Shown piece after piece: positions 38,603 through 47,932 of a stretch of DNA of 64,000 nucleotides. Numbering within the stretch: position 1 is the stretch's first letter; each line of letters starts with the position of its first letter. The notes below the pieces were generated by a model. It was given only the letters and a program-made list of their open reading frames with translations. It searched no databases and was not told the origin of the DNA. The translations under genes were made by a program, and so were the position numbers. This DNA comes from Paenibacillus marchantiae (GTDB lineage Bacteria > Bacillota > Bacilli > Paenibacillales > Paenibacillaceae): positions 372,001 through 436,000 of the forward strand of contig NZ_CP118270.1 in the NCBI RefSeq assembly GCF_028771845.1, read 5' to 3'.

Positions 38603-39328
38603 TTAAATCCGCTGACTGCTGCCCACCTTGGCATCTGGATCAACCTCTAGTTCACCCGAATATTCGACCAACCTGATGTTACAGCCACGACCGATATGAA
38701 CCTTGCTACCACGAACAATATCAGCCTCGGTATCTTCCAGCACGATTTCATCCCCCTCAATCAAGGATGACTTGAAGGACGGAGTACCGCCTAGGCCAAT
38801 ACTTTTCCAAAAACCAGTCTGTTCCTTACGCCGAATATCAATGCGTTCCCCGCCAATCTCTCTCGCCGAAGAAGATGTATGCAGCCTGATCTCTACCGTT
38901 CCCGCATTCAGAAAGCCACTAATTTTAATATTGCCCTGTACGTTCAAAGACTCACATTGTACATCGCCCTCAATATCAATCACGCCACCAATATCGATGC
39001 GTTCCCCATCTACCCGTCCGCGAACAGTACACTTCCCGTTGACTTCAAGCTCAGGGCTTCGGAGGTCTCCGTTAATGGTTGTTAAGCCATCCACACGAAC
39101 ACGAGAACTAATCAAGGGGCCGTTCAGCGTGCACATGCCGTTGATCGTTGCACTCTCTGAGCTCAAAGCACCGTGCATCTTCAATGTTCCATTCACATTC
39201 ATGGAGGTACAGTCCAGGTTACCGTTTACTTTAGCCATGCCATCGATAGATACCCGGTGAAAATTCCCGCCTGCCGTTTGGCTCATGCCCGCTACGTTCA
39301 GATCATTGCGCAAATTACGTTCCTCCAT
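38603..39328 (-). CDS. bacE: Bactofilin BacE-like polymer-forming protein
   Basis: This 241-residue protein is built of beta-helix repeats with the pattern (V/I)NG and hydrophobic alternation (MAKVNGNLDCTSMNVNGTLK). It carries the same late motif (EGDEIVLEDTEADIVRGSKV) as its neighbour, which marks them as paralogues. Bactofilins form nucleotide-free filaments at the membrane. AAGGAGAGG precedes the ATG, 14 bp after yhbD. Confidence 0.82.
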   Translation of the reverse strand: MEERNLRNDLNVAGMSQTAGGNFHRVSIDGMAKVNGNLDCTSMNVNGTLKMHGALSSESATINGMCTLNGPLISSRVRVDGLTTINGDLRSPELEVNGKCTVRGRVDGERIDIGGVIDIEGDVQCESLNVQGNIKISGFLNAGTVEIRLHTSSSAREIGGERIDIRRKEQTGFWKSIGLGGTPSFKSSLIEGDEIVLEDTEADIVRGSKVHIGRGCNIRLVEYSGELEVDPDAKVGSSQRI

Positions 39329-39342
39329 ATATGATCCTCTCC

Positions 39343-39966
39343 TTATCCCAATTTGAGTTTTAACTCTTCCATGAACGTCCCCATCGACTGCCTGAGAACG
39401 ACCTTCACACCATTATCAAAATAAAGCTCTGTTCCTGCTGTTACCAGCATGAATGAAGGGACACCCATCTTGCGAATAAGCACCAGCTCGCTTGGTTTGC
39501 CTGTGAAACGATAATAATGCTCGGACATGACATCGATTAGCAGCGTACCCTCCTGCCGGGTAATATCTCCGCTCATTAGCAGCTTATCGAGTACATAAAG
39601 CATCATGATCTGCTCCAAAGCATACAGCGGCCGCTCCCGACCCGCTTCTTTCAACAGCTCAAGCGAAATGTTCGAAACAATGTTTCGCTCTAACAGCTCC
39701 TGAGCGGACATTTCCACTTCACCCAGCGTTGGTGAAAACACGTCTGCCAGTTCATCCAGTGACAAGCCGTCTTTCATATTGAGAATCTTGTCAATCCGCA
39801 GTAAAATCTGTTGTTTTGGAAAAAAAGTTTCTTGTCCCGTATAGGACGACTTCCGAATAAACCATTCCTCCGGAATGAGATTCTTCCGTTTCCAGCGGTA
39901 CAACTGGCCGTAGGAGATACCCGTCAGGTCCAGCAATTCTTTTTTGGAGATCAAATCATCCGTCAT
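39343..39966 (-). CDS. yhbD: YhbD-like MerR-type regulator of the bactofilin operon
   Basis: ATG 39966 has AAAGGGGGA at good spacing; the ORF is open further upstream but without a site. The 207-residue protein starts with a helix-turn-helix of MerR type (ISKKELLDLTGISYGQLYRW, then KRKNLIPEEWF). The middle is helical and the C-terminal part is beta-rich (PSFMLVTAGTELYFDNGVK). It is the first gene of yhbD-bacE-bacF, and probably binds the inverted repeat just upstream. Confidence 0.78.
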   Translation of the reverse strand: MTDDLISKKELLDLTGISYGQLYRWKRKNLIPEEWFIRKSSYTGQETFFPKQQILLRIDKILNMKDGLSLDELADVFSPTLGEVEMSAQELLERNIVSNISLELLKEAGRERPLYALEQIMMLYVLDKLLMSGDITRQEGTLLIDVMSEHYYRFTGKPSELVLIRKMGVPSFMLVTAGTELYFDNGVKVVLRQSMGTFMEELKLKLG

Positions 39967-39995
39967 ATATGGTCCCCCTTTGTGTTGAAAAGAGT

Positions 39996-40013
39996 GTAAC
40001 ATAACATTGTTAC
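39996..40013. promoter_or_regulatory. GTAACA-6-TGTTAC inverted repeat before yhbD
   Basis: Half-sites GTAACA (39996-40001) and TGTTAC (40008-40013) lie 30 bp upstream of the yhbD ATG. It is a candidate autoregulatory operator. Confidence 0.45.
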
Positions 40014-40187
40014 GCTGTAAAGAAGATGAATAACTAGTGGTGAATTTCTTAATATTGCAATGAAAAGACTTTACGTTTAACCTGTTTATGATAGACACTA
40101 TGGAACCATTATGGATTCAGATCCCTTCCTATTGAATCGGGTCAGAACACATCGTTAATGGACTTATGAAAGGGGTTTCTCCTATAT

Positions 40188-40976
40188 ATGGCACTTATTA
40201 AATGTGACTTTTACTCTGACACGCTTGGTCTGAGCACCAGCATGCATGTTATTCTTCCACAACAGACCCACAATCAGATTGGCATGGAGAACGTATCCGG
40301 CCCGGGGTTACATCCCACGCTGTATCTGCTGCACGGGCTATCAGATGATGACTCCATCTGGCTGCGACGAACATCCATTGAACGATATGTTGCGGACCTC
40401 GGTATTGCCGTTGTGATGCCTCAGGTACATCGCAGCTTCTATACGGATATGGAGGAAGGCGGACGCTACTGGACATTCATCAGTGAAGAGCTGCCTGCAC
40501 TTGCACGTTCCTTCTTCCCGCTTTCACACAAACGTGAGGACAACTTTGTTGCCGGCTTGTCCATGGGTGGCTACGGAGCATTCAAGCTGGCACTTCACAA
40601 ACCGGAGCAATACGCCGCTGCGGCAAGTTTGTCCGGAGCGCTCGACATGGTAGCGCATATGGATAACCGAATTGTTAAGGCATTAAGTGATGCTGAGTTC
40701 AAGCGGATTTTCGGAGCAGAGATTAAAGGTTCGGAGAATGACTTGCTGCATCTGCTCGAAGAAAGCAAAGCAATTCAGGGTCCAAAACCTTTGCTCTACC
40801 AATGCTGTGGGACAGAAGATTTCCTGTATGAAGAGAATCAATCGTTCCGTCAAGCTTGTGCACAGACCGATTTCCAACTGACGTACGAGGAAGAACCCGG
40901 TGGACATGACTGGGGATATTGGGACGAGAAGATCCAGAATGTGCTGAAATGGTTGCCTTTGCGTGAACGTGAATAG
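40188..40976 (+). CDS. Esterase-D/EstA-type alpha/beta hydrolase
   Basis: This 262-residue cytoplasmic esterase of the putative-esterase family has an oxyanion segment [13 protein letters not shown], nucleophile Ser in [14 protein letters not shown], an Asp in [11 protein letters not shown], and His in [11 protein letters not shown]. This is the pattern of tributyrin esterase EstA and S-formylglutathione hydrolase relatives. GAAAGGGG lies about 12 bases before the ATG. It is divergent from yhbD and shares a terminator with argH. The natural substrate is unknown. Confidence 0.85.
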   Translation: MALIKCDFYSDTLGLSTSMHVILPQQTHNQIGMENVSGPGLHPTLYLLHGLSDDDSIWLRRTSIERYVADLGIAVVMPQVHRSFYTDMEEGGRYWTFISEELPALARSFFPLSHKREDNFVAGLSMGGYGAFKLALHKPEQYAAAASLSGALDMVAHMDNRIVKALSDAEFKRIFGAEIKGSENDLLHLLEESKAIQGPKPLLYQCCGTEDFLYEENQSFRQACAQTDFQLTYEEEPGGHDWGYWDEKIQNVLKWLPLRERE

Positions 40977-40985
40977 CGAACACTG

Positions 40986-41036
40986 GCACTCCAATGACAG
41001 AACAACCTTACGATCGCTGTTATCGTGTAAATGTTG
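40986..41036 (+). repeat. Dispersed repeat, copy D (internally deleted)
   Basis: It shares ATGACAGAACAACCTT, then CGATCGCTGTTATC, with copy A at 46533-46562, and runs straight into a right-end-like stretch (CGTGTAAATG). The hairpin core is missing; the join is at GTTAT, which is present in both arms of full copies. Confidence 0.6.
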
Positions 41037-41066
41037 AGTTGAACATTCTAGATCGTTGTAACACAC

Positions 41067-41107
41067 AAAAAAGCAGGCCTTGAGAAGAAATTCTCGGCCT
41101 GCTTTTG
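41067..41107. terminator. Bidirectional terminator between estA-like gene and argH
   Basis: AAGCAGGCC pairs with GGCCTGCTT, with an inner GAGAA...TTCTC; A and T tracts lie on both sides, between convergent genes. Confidence 0.93.
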
Positions 41108-41144
41108 CGTTGTATATCTTTATTTCATTCTAGTAACTGTGGCA

Positions 41145-42548
41145 TTATCCCCGATTGGTGATCCATTGCTCTGTAATTTCCAGCACCTTTTCACTCCGTC
41201 CAATCGCCTCAGCCACCTGATTGGAAGCTGTTCCGCCGTAAACATTACGAGCATTTACAACCGCTTCTGGTTGCAGCACGTCGTAAATACGCTCATCGAA
41301 CAACGGAGAGAACTGACGGAATTCATCGATGGTCAGATCCAACAGATACTTACCGTTCTGGATACAATACAATACCGTCTTACCGATAACTTCATGCGCT
41401 TGGCGGAATGGCAAACCTTCGCCCACGAGGAAGTCCGCAATATCTGTAGCGTTGGAGAAATCCTGATTGACTGCTTGACGCATCCGACCCTTGTTGACCG
41501 TCATCGTTGCAATCATCGGAGCGAACAATTGAAGTGCACCTTCCAGCGTTGCTACCGTGTCAAACATGCCTTCCTTGTCTTCCTGCATGTCTTTGTTGTA
41601 AGCGAGCGGCAGAGATTTCAACACGGTCAGCAAACCGATTAGGTTGCCGTACACACGTCCTGTTTTACCACGAACGAGTTCCGGAACGTCTGGATTTTTC
41701 TTCTGTGGCATAATGCTGCTGCCTGTGCAGAATGCATCATCCAATTCAACAAATCCAAACTCCGTGCTGCTCCAAAGTACCAACTCTTCGCTCAGACGGG
41801 ACAAGTGAGTCATGATCAGCGAAGCGGCTGCCAGGAACTCTACGATAAAGTCACGGTCGCTGACCGCGTCCAGACTGTTCTCGTATACACCATCGAAGCC
41901 CAGCTGTTCAGCCACAAAATGACGGTCAATCGGGAACGTTGTGCCTGCAAGCGCACCTGCACCCAGTGGCAAGACGTTAATGCGTTTGTAGCTGTCCATA
42001 AGACGCTCTGCATCCCGTTGGAACATCGATACATACGCCATCAGGTGATGAGCGAACAGAATCGGTTGTGCACGTTGAAGATGCGTATATCCCGGTACAA
42101 TCGTATCAAGATTATCTTTGGCTTGTCCGATCAGCGCTTCCTGCAACGAGTGCAGCATGCCAACAAATCCAACTACGCGCTCACGCAAGTACAAGTGCAT
42201 ATCCGTCGCCACTTGGTCATTCCGGCTACGTCCTGTATGTAATTTGCCGCCTACAGGGCCGATGGTATCGATCAGGTTTTTCTCAATATTCATGTGGATG
42301 TCTTCATCCGATACGGAGAATTCCACTTCGCCTGCACGGATTTTGTGCAGAACAGTGATCAAACCTTCTTTAATCGTCTCTACATCCTCTACTGGCAGAA
42401 TTCCACATTTGCCCAGCATTGTTACATGAGCCAGACTTCCTTGAATATCTTCCTCGGCCAACGCTTTGTCAAAGTTGATTGACGCTGTATATTCCTCAAC
42501 CAGGTGATTGGTTTGTTTGGTAAAACGTCCTCCCCACAGCTTGCTCAC
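41145..42548 (-). CDS. argH: Argininosuccinate lyase
   Basis: It splits argininosuccinate into arginine and fumarate, the last step of the pathway. GTG 42548 is chosen because AGGGGAG lies 8 bases upstream and the product starts SKLWGGRF, as in the family; length is 467. The fumarase-superfamily signature [15 protein letters not shown] is near residue 275, and the TGRSRNDQ motif near 108. It is the last gene of argCJBDFGH, 107 bp after argG. Confidence 0.97.
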   Translation of the reverse strand: MSKLWGGRFTKQTNHLVEEYTASINFDKALAEEDIQGSLAHVTMLGKCGILPVEDVETIKEGLITVLHKIRAGEVEFSVSDEDIHMNIEKNLIDTIGPVGGKLHTGRSRNDQVATDMHLYLRERVVGFVGMLHSLQEALIGQAKDNLDTIVPGYTHLQRAQPILFAHHLMAYVSMFQRDAERLMDSYKRINVLPLGAGALAGTTFPIDRHFVAEQLGFDGVYENSLDAVSDRDFIVEFLAAASLIMTHLSRLSEELVLWSSTEFGFVELDDAFCTGSSIMPQKKNPDVPELVRGKTGRVYGNLIGLLTVLKSLPLAYNKDMQEDKEGMFDTVATLEGALQLFAPMIATMTVNKGRMRQAVNQDFSNATDIADFLVGEGLPFRQAHEVIGKTVLYCIQNGKYLLDLTIDEFRQFSPLFDERIYDVLQPEAVVNARNVYGGTASNQVAEAIGRSEKVLEITEQWITNRG

Positions 42549-42655
42549 AGTGAGTACTCCCCTTTCGCTCATGGACAAAGCCGCTCCTGCCAGATGTGCA
42601 AGAACGGCCCGCCTTGTCAGTTATTATCGTGATGCTTTATATGCATAATGAAAAA

Positions 42656-43891
42656 TTAGTTTTTGTTTTGTTCCACACCGGAATTTACTTTCAAACGTAA
42701 TGCATTCAGGCGGATAAAGCCCGTTGCATCTCCTTGATCGTAGGCTTGTGTTGGATCAGCTTCCATCGTGGCAATGTCCGGGTTGTACAGGCTGACAGGG
42801 CTTTTCACACCTGCGCCGATGATGTTGCCTTTATACAGTTTCACACGAACGGTACCTGTTACATTTTTCTGGCTTTTAGTCACCAGCGCTTGCAACGCCA
42901 GACGTTCTGGTGCGAACCAGAAGCCGTTGTAAACGAGTGTGCTGTAACGTGTAATCAGGCTATCACGCAAATTCATGACTTCGCGATCCATCGTGATGGA
43001 TTCCATTTTGCGGTGAGCAGTGAACAGAATTGTTCCACCTGGTGTCTCGTATACGCCACGGCTCTTCATGCCAACGAAGCGGTTCTCTACCATGTCCACA
43101 CGGCCGATACCATGTTTGCCACCAAGTTCATTCAGTTGCTCCATCACTTGCAGTGGGCTCAGGCGCTCACCATTCAGTGCAACACAGTCACCTTGTTCGA
43201 ATTCAAGTTCAACATATTCCGCTTGATCCGGCGCATCTTCAGGTGCACTGCTAAGCAGGAACATGTCTTTGTTCTCGTCCGCACTTGGATCGAACCAAGG
43301 ATCTTCGAGCACGCCGCTCTCATAGCTGATATGCAGCAGGTTACGGTCTGTGGAGTATGGTTTAGCCGCCGATGCGGTTACCGGAATGCCGTGTTTTTCT
43401 GCGTAAGCGATCATCTCGGCACGTCCAGGGAACTGATTGCGGAATTCTTCCAGACGCCAAGGCGCGATGACTTGGATGTCTGGTGTCAACGCAGCTGCGT
43501 TCAACTCAAAACGAACCTGATCATTCCCTTTACCCGTAGCGCCGTGAGCAATCGCAGTAGCGCCTTCTGCACGAGCGATATCCACCATACGTTTAGCGAT
43601 CAGTGGACGTGCGATACTTGTGCCAAGCAGATACTGTCCTTCATAAAGGGCGCCTGCTTGGAACATTGGATAGATGAAATCTTTGGCGAACTCGTCGCGC
43701 AGATCGTCGATGTACACTTTGGAAGCGCCTGTAGCGAGAGCTTTTTCCTCAAGGCCGTCCAATTCATCCTTTTGTCCGATATCCGCCGTAAATGCGATAA
43801 TCTCCGCATCATATGTTTCTTTCAACCATTTCAAAATTACAGATGTGTCCAACCCGCCTGAATACGCGAGTACAATTTTTTCTTTAGCCAT
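42656..43891 (-). CDS. argG: Argininosuccinate synthase
   Basis: It joins citrulline and aspartate with ATP. The N-terminal PP-loop [15 protein letters not shown] is at residues 9-23, followed by the TADIGQ segment. Citrulline and aspartate contacts lie around [13 protein letters not shown] (about 115-127). The 411 residues are normal. It lies 93 bp after argF. Confidence 0.98.
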   Translation of the reverse strand: MAKEKIVLAYSGGLDTSVILKWLKETYDAEIIAFTADIGQKDELDGLEEKALATGASKVYIDDLRDEFAKDFIYPMFQAGALYEGQYLLGTSIARPLIAKRMVDIARAEGATAIAHGATGKGNDQVRFELNAAALTPDIQVIAPWRLEEFRNQFPGRAEMIAYAEKHGIPVTASAAKPYSTDRNLLHISYESGVLEDPWFDPSADENKDMFLLSSAPEDAPDQAEYVELEFEQGDCVALNGERLSPLQVMEQLNELGGKHGIGRVDMVENRFVGMKSRGVYETPGGTILFTAHRKMESITMDREVMNLRDSLITRYSTLVYNGFWFAPERLALQALVTKSQKNVTGTVRVKLYKGNIIGAGVKSPVSLYNPDIATMEADPTQAYDQGDATGFIRLNALRLKVNSGVEQNKN

Positions 43892-43984
43892 GTGTGGTGG
43901 TCCTCCCCAAGATCAGTTGCTATAAACTTTTATCTATCATCGCGAAATCTGCGCCTAAAATCAACCCATTCAGGCAAACAGCAT

Positions 43985-44953
43985 CTATTCGCTCATTAAC
44001 GCAGCCATCAATGCTTTCTGCGCATGCAGTCGGTTCTCCGCCTGATCAAAGATCAGGGAGTTAGGTCCGTCAATTACCCCAGCACTCACTTCTTCTCCGC
44101 GGTGAGCTGGCAGGCAGTGCAGGAACATATAATCCGGCTTCGCGCCTTTCATCAGTTCCTCATCGACCTGATACGCAGCGAATGCTTGTTCACGAATCTT
44201 CTGTTCCTCTTCAAAACCCATGCTCGCCCATACATCCGTATACACGATATCCGCATCTTTCACAGCTTCCTGAGCACTGTACGTTACAGTCACCTGTGAG
44301 CCGCTCTCCTGTGCAATGCTGCGCGCCTGCTCTACAACTGCGCTGTCAGGCTCATAGCCTTCCGGAGTCGCTACTGCAACATGCATACCCATCTTCGCTG
44401 CACCAAGCATAAGGGAATGAGCCATGTTATTGCCGTCTCCGACATAAGCCATTTTCAGACCTTCCAGCTTGCCTTTGTGCTCCAGCACAGTTTGGAAGTC
44501 TGCGAGTACTTGGCACGGATGTGCTGCATCGCTCAGTCCGTTAATAACCGGAATATCCGCATGTTGTGCCAGTTCAGTCACATTATGGTGTCCAAAGGTA
44601 CGAATCATGATGCCGTCCAGGTAACGTGACAGGACTTTGGCTGTATCATGTGTCGTTTCCCCGCGACCGAGTTGGATATCATTTTTGCTCAGGAAGAGCG
44701 CGTGTCCGCCCAGTTGGAACATACCGACTTCAAAAGATACACGCGTACGTGTAGATGATTTTTCAAAAATGAGTCCGATCGTTTTGCCTTGGAGTGGCTG
44801 ATACGGCACACCGTTTTTTTGTTTGCCTTTAATCTCAATCGCAAGGTCCAGCAAATAGCGGATTTCCTCCGCTGTATAATCTGTAAATTCAATGAAATCT
44901 CGGCCTCTAAGATCGACCTTCTGTACCTTTTCCGTCTGTTGCGCTTGTGTCAT
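43985..44953 (-). CDS. argF: Ornithine carbamoyltransferase
   Basis: It makes citrulline from ornithine and carbamoyl phosphate. The start is ATG 44953 (AAGGAGG upstream), giving 322 residues. The carbamoyl-phosphate loop is EKSSTRTRVSFE, the HPCQ motif is in SDAAHPCQVLADF, and the ornithine loop is HCLPAHRG. carAB, which sits beside argF in B. subtilis, is absent from this operon. Confidence 0.97.
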   Translation of the reverse strand: MTQAQQTEKVQKVDLRGRDFIEFTDYTAEEIRYLLDLAIEIKGKQKNGVPYQPLQGKTIGLIFEKSSTRTRVSFEVGMFQLGGHALFLSKNDIQLGRGETTHDTAKVLSRYLDGIMIRTFGHHNVTELAQHADIPVINGLSDAAHPCQVLADFQTVLEHKGKLEGLKMAYVGDGNNMAHSLMLGAAKMGMHVAVATPEGYEPDSAVVEQARSIAQESGSQVTVTYSAQEAVKDADIVYTDVWASMGFEEEQKIREQAFAAYQVDEELMKGAKPDYMFLHCLPAHRGEEVSAGVIDGPNSLIFDQAENRLHAQKALMAALMSE

Positions 44954-45152
44954 GTTAGTGTTGTCCTCCTTATTTCCGGTTCCCTGCACCCGCATGGGCA
45001 GAAAAGTGTAGAAGGTTGATATCTTGCCATCCGACTACTCACTTTCATCTTCCGCTAGTTTACCGCGCGGCTACAGGGATTCATGATTCATCATTTAGTT
45101 CCGCTTCGAGGCCCATGAAGGCCCCGAGTCAGAAAGGTTGTATAAAGCCTTA

Positions 45153-46409
45153 TTAAGCGTTCTTCGCAGCCACATGCTCTTCAATCAACGTAGCTACCAA
45201 GGATACCGCCTGATCTATCTCTTCCTTGCTCACATACAAGTTTGGAAGCAGACGAATGACATTCGGTCCTGCGGAAACAAAGAGAATGCCTCGTTTCTGA
45301 CCAGCAAGCACGATGTCGCCTACCGCTTCAGCACATTCGATTCCAACAAGCAGACCCAAACCCCGAACTTCTTTTACAAACGAATTACCAGCCAAACGCT
45401 CCCGCAGAGAGTTCATCAGGTATTCGCCCATTTCAGCTGCACGCTCTGGCAAATGATCTTCGAGCATGGTCTCAATCGTTGCAATAACCACAGAAGAAGC
45501 AAGCGGTGTACCGCCAAACGTTGTTGCATGACTGCCCGCAGTAAACGCATCCTTCAAATAACCTTTACCCAGCATCGCACCTACAGGGAATCCACTACCA
45601 ATACCTTTGGCTACCGTGAAAATGTCCGGCTCAATGCCATAATGCTCATGCGCGAACAGTTTGCCTGTACGTCCCATTCCGGTCTGTACTTCGTCTACAA
45701 TCAGCAGCAATCCATGCTCTTCACACAGTTTGCGAACGTGGTGGACAAAATCTGGTTTGACCGGATGCACGCCGCCCTCGGCTTGCACCATCTCCAGCAT
45801 GATCGCTGCTGTATTGGGTCCGATTGCCGCTTCGAGAGCCGCTGTGTCATGCAATGGTACGGTTAAGAATCCGGCTGGCAATGGCAAAAATCCTTCTTTC
45901 ACCTTATCCTGCCCAGTTGCTGTCAAGGTTGCGAGTGTCCGTCCGTGGAAGGACTGGGCAAATGTAATGACTTCGTACCGACCTGTGCCTTTTACCTTCT
46001 GGTGATAGCGACGCGCCAGTTTGATTGCCGCTTCATTCGCTTCTGCACCACTGTTACAAAAGAATACAGCGTCTGCGCACGTATTTGCTGTCAACAAAGC
46101 CGCCGCTTTTTCCTGACCGGGAATCTGGAACAGGTTAGATACATGCCACAGCTCATCAATCTGAGCTTTCAGCTTGGCTCCGACTTTCTCCGGTGCATGG
46201 CCCAGACTCGTTACAGCCAACCCGCACATGAAATCAAGATAACGATTGCCCTGATCATCCCACAGCCAGCTACCTTTACCTTTGACCAAACTGATTGGAT
46301 AACGCGCATACGTTTGGAAAAGAGAGCTTTCCGTCTGTGCCGCTGCACCTGTCGCTGCTACGCCCGCTACTGCTGTGCCAGAACCTGGCTGTTCATTGCC
46401 TTTTGCCAT
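45153..46409 (-). CDS. argD: Acetylornithine aminotransferase
   Basis: This PLP enzyme transfers an amino group to N-acetylglutamate semialdehyde. It has 418 residues. NSGAEANEAAIKLARR, VDEVQTGMGRTGK and the PLP lysine in FTVAKGIGSGFPVGAM are visible. The start is ATG 46409; GTG 46412 is also possible behind AAGGAG. The N-terminus is Gly/Ala-rich and about 20 residues longer than usual. It is separated from argB by 365 bp that hold a dispersed repeat. Confidence 0.96.
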   Translation of the reverse strand: MAKGNEQPGSGTAVAGVAATGAAAQTESSLFQTYARYPISLVKGKGSWLWDDQGNRYLDFMCGLAVTSLGHAPEKVGAKLKAQIDELWHVSNLFQIPGQEKAAALLTANTCADAVFFCNSGAEANEAAIKLARRYHQKVKGTGRYEVITFAQSFHGRTLATLTATGQDKVKEGFLPLPAGFLTVPLHDTAALEAAIGPNTAAIMLEMVQAEGGVHPVKPDFVHHVRKLCEEHGLLLIVDEVQTGMGRTGKLFAHEHYGIEPDIFTVAKGIGSGFPVGAMLGKGYLKDAFTAGSHATTFGGTPLASSVVIATIETMLEDHLPERAAEMGEYLMNSLRERLAGNSFVKEVRGLGLLVGIECAEAVGDIVLAGQKRGILFVSAGPNVIRLLPNLYVSKEEIDQAVSLVATLIEEHVAAKNA

Positions 46410-46482
46410 CACCTATCACTCCTTATTTGTTGGTATGAGTACACTAGGCAAACCATATAAGCTAAACCTGCTTTCCACAAGG

Positions 46483-46712
46483 CCACTCCGATTGCAGTCC
46501 ACCTTCCGAACATATGCATACTCCCACTTCGATGACAGAACAACCTTCCGATCGCTGTTATCCCCAGATTTCTTTGATTAATTGTTTAAAGGTGGAAATC
46601 CAGTGATAAAGGCGCACGCTCCGCTTCTTCAGGTTATTTCTGTCCTCTCCGTTCTCGCGTTTTTGTTTCTTCAGATTGGTACTGCACTCTCCGTTCTCGT
46701 GTCATGTCCAGT
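46483..46712 (+). repeat. Dispersed structured repeat, copy A (argB-argD spacer)
   Basis: The left part starts CCACTCCGATTGCAGTCC. The hairpin core is TTATCCCCAGATTTC (46558-46572) against GGAAATCCAGTGATAA (46594-46609), flanked by GATCGCTG and AGGCGCACGC. The right end, CTCTCCGTTCTCG, is present twice (about 46634 and 46686). It fills most of the 365-bp spacer 46410-46774; no gene is visible there. Confidence 0.85.
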
Positions 46713-46774
46713 TCATCTTATATAAAAAATGCCGTGTACATAATGTTGATTCCTCTGGTTATCACAACTTCACC

Positions 46775-47614
46775 TTACTGCATACGGATAATTCGGGTTC
46801 CGATCGTTTCTCCGCCGAGCACACGGCTCAGGATCTGTGGCTCGCTGCCATCTACGATGATGACCTCACGCACTTTGCCGTGAATACAAGCGATGGCTGC
46901 ACGTACCTTTGGAATCATGCCGCCATAGATTTCTCCGGTTTGGATCATATCCTCAATTTCCTGTACAGAGACGGATTGCAGTACTTTTTTCTCGCCGCCT
47001 ACATTCTTCATGATGCCAGGGACATCGGTTACTACGATCATCCGACTCACTCCGAGATGGGAAGCTACCGCACCTGCGGCTGTATCCGCATTGATGTTAT
47101 AGCGCTGCCCGGATGCATCCACACCAACTGGCGCGATAACTGGCATATAGCCCATTTCCACAATGCCTTGAATAATCTCCGCGTTAACCCCCGTTACGTC
47201 GCCTACCCAACCAATCTCTGCATGGTTGCTAACCGGTTTCGCTTGAATCAAACCACCGTCCACACCCGACAAGCCCAGCGCACGTCCACCAACACGTTGG
47301 ATTAGACGTACGATCTGTTTATTAATACTCCCCGCAAGAACCATCTCCACGACGTCCAGCACGGGTTCCGTTGTTTTGCGCAATCCGTTCACAAACTCGG
47401 TCTCAATGCCCAGCTTCGCCAAATTATCCGAGATCACAGGGCCGCCGCCATGTACGATGACAGGCTGAGTTCCCTGGGACTGCAAGTCACGCAGATCCGC
47501 AAAAAAGGATTCAGGCAACGCCGCCAACGTGCTGCCTCCGCATTTCATTACAAACGTCTGCTTCTCGGCACCTGCTTCAGTTCCGGTACTCTCATTTTGC
47601 AATGTTGAATTCAT
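46775..47614 (-). CDS. argB: Acetylglutamate kinase
   Basis: It phosphorylates N-acetylglutamate with ATP. This 279-residue amino-acid-kinase-fold protein has the nucleotide loop KCGGSTLAAL near residue 25 and the substrate loop VHGGGPVISDNLAKLG near 54-69. AINKQIVRL-type and IVTDVPGIMKN segments follow. AAAGGAGTG precedes the ATG. It is often the arginine feedback point, but no regulatory N-terminal helix is clear here. Long spacers lie on both sides. Confidence 0.96.
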   Translation of the reverse strand: MNSTLQNESTGTEAGAEKQTFVMKCGGSTLAALPESFFADLRDLQSQGTQPVIVHGGGPVISDNLAKLGIETEFVNGLRKTTEPVLDVVEMVLAGSINKQIVRLIQRVGGRALGLSGVDGGLIQAKPVSNHAEIGWVGDVTGVNAEIIQGIVEMGYMPVIAPVGVDASGQRYNINADTAAGAVASHLGVSRMIVVTDVPGIMKNVGGEKKVLQSVSVQEIEDMIQTGEIYGGMIPKVRAAIACIHGKVREVIIVDGSEPQILSRVLGGETIGTRIIRMQ

Positions 47615-47692
47615 GAGGACACTCCTTTCAATTCAAATATTCTAAAAGGCCTAACACTTAATAAATCCAGATTAGACGGGTCTAGCCGTTAC

Positions 47693-47822
47693 AAATTCGG
47701 ATCGTTCTTTTGATCGCTGTTGTCTCCAAGTTTTTTGGATTCCCCTTCTCTAAGGGAAAAACTCAGAGACAAAGGCGAACGCTGCGCTTCTACAGAATCG
47801 ATTCCGACTTTTTCACTATCCC
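47693..47822 (+). repeat. Dispersed structured repeat, copy C (argJ-argB spacer)
   Basis: The core is TTGTCTCCAAGTTTTT (47720-47735) against AAAAACTCAGAGACAA (47757-47772), with an inner TCCCCTT-CTCT-AAGGGA hairpin. It is flanked by GATCGCTG and AAGGCGAACGC as in the other copies. It lies in the 318-bp spacer 47615-47932, which holds nothing else. Confidence 0.85.
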
Positions 47823-47932
47823 CGTCAATGATCAAACTCAAAAAGTTTAATCCTTATAGATGTTCTACATATTTTTGTAAAGCAGCTTTTCAATAATGAA
47901 GCTGCTAGATTAACTAAACTAACCACAAAATA

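Noticed and set aside
42734..43861. 375-codon plus-strand ORF opposite argG
   Set aside because: It is the same kind of shadow frame; no start signal.
45000..45152. T-box or other riboswitch in the argD-argF spacer
   Set aside because: TACCGCGCGG is present but the T-box core sequence and a paired terminator are missing.
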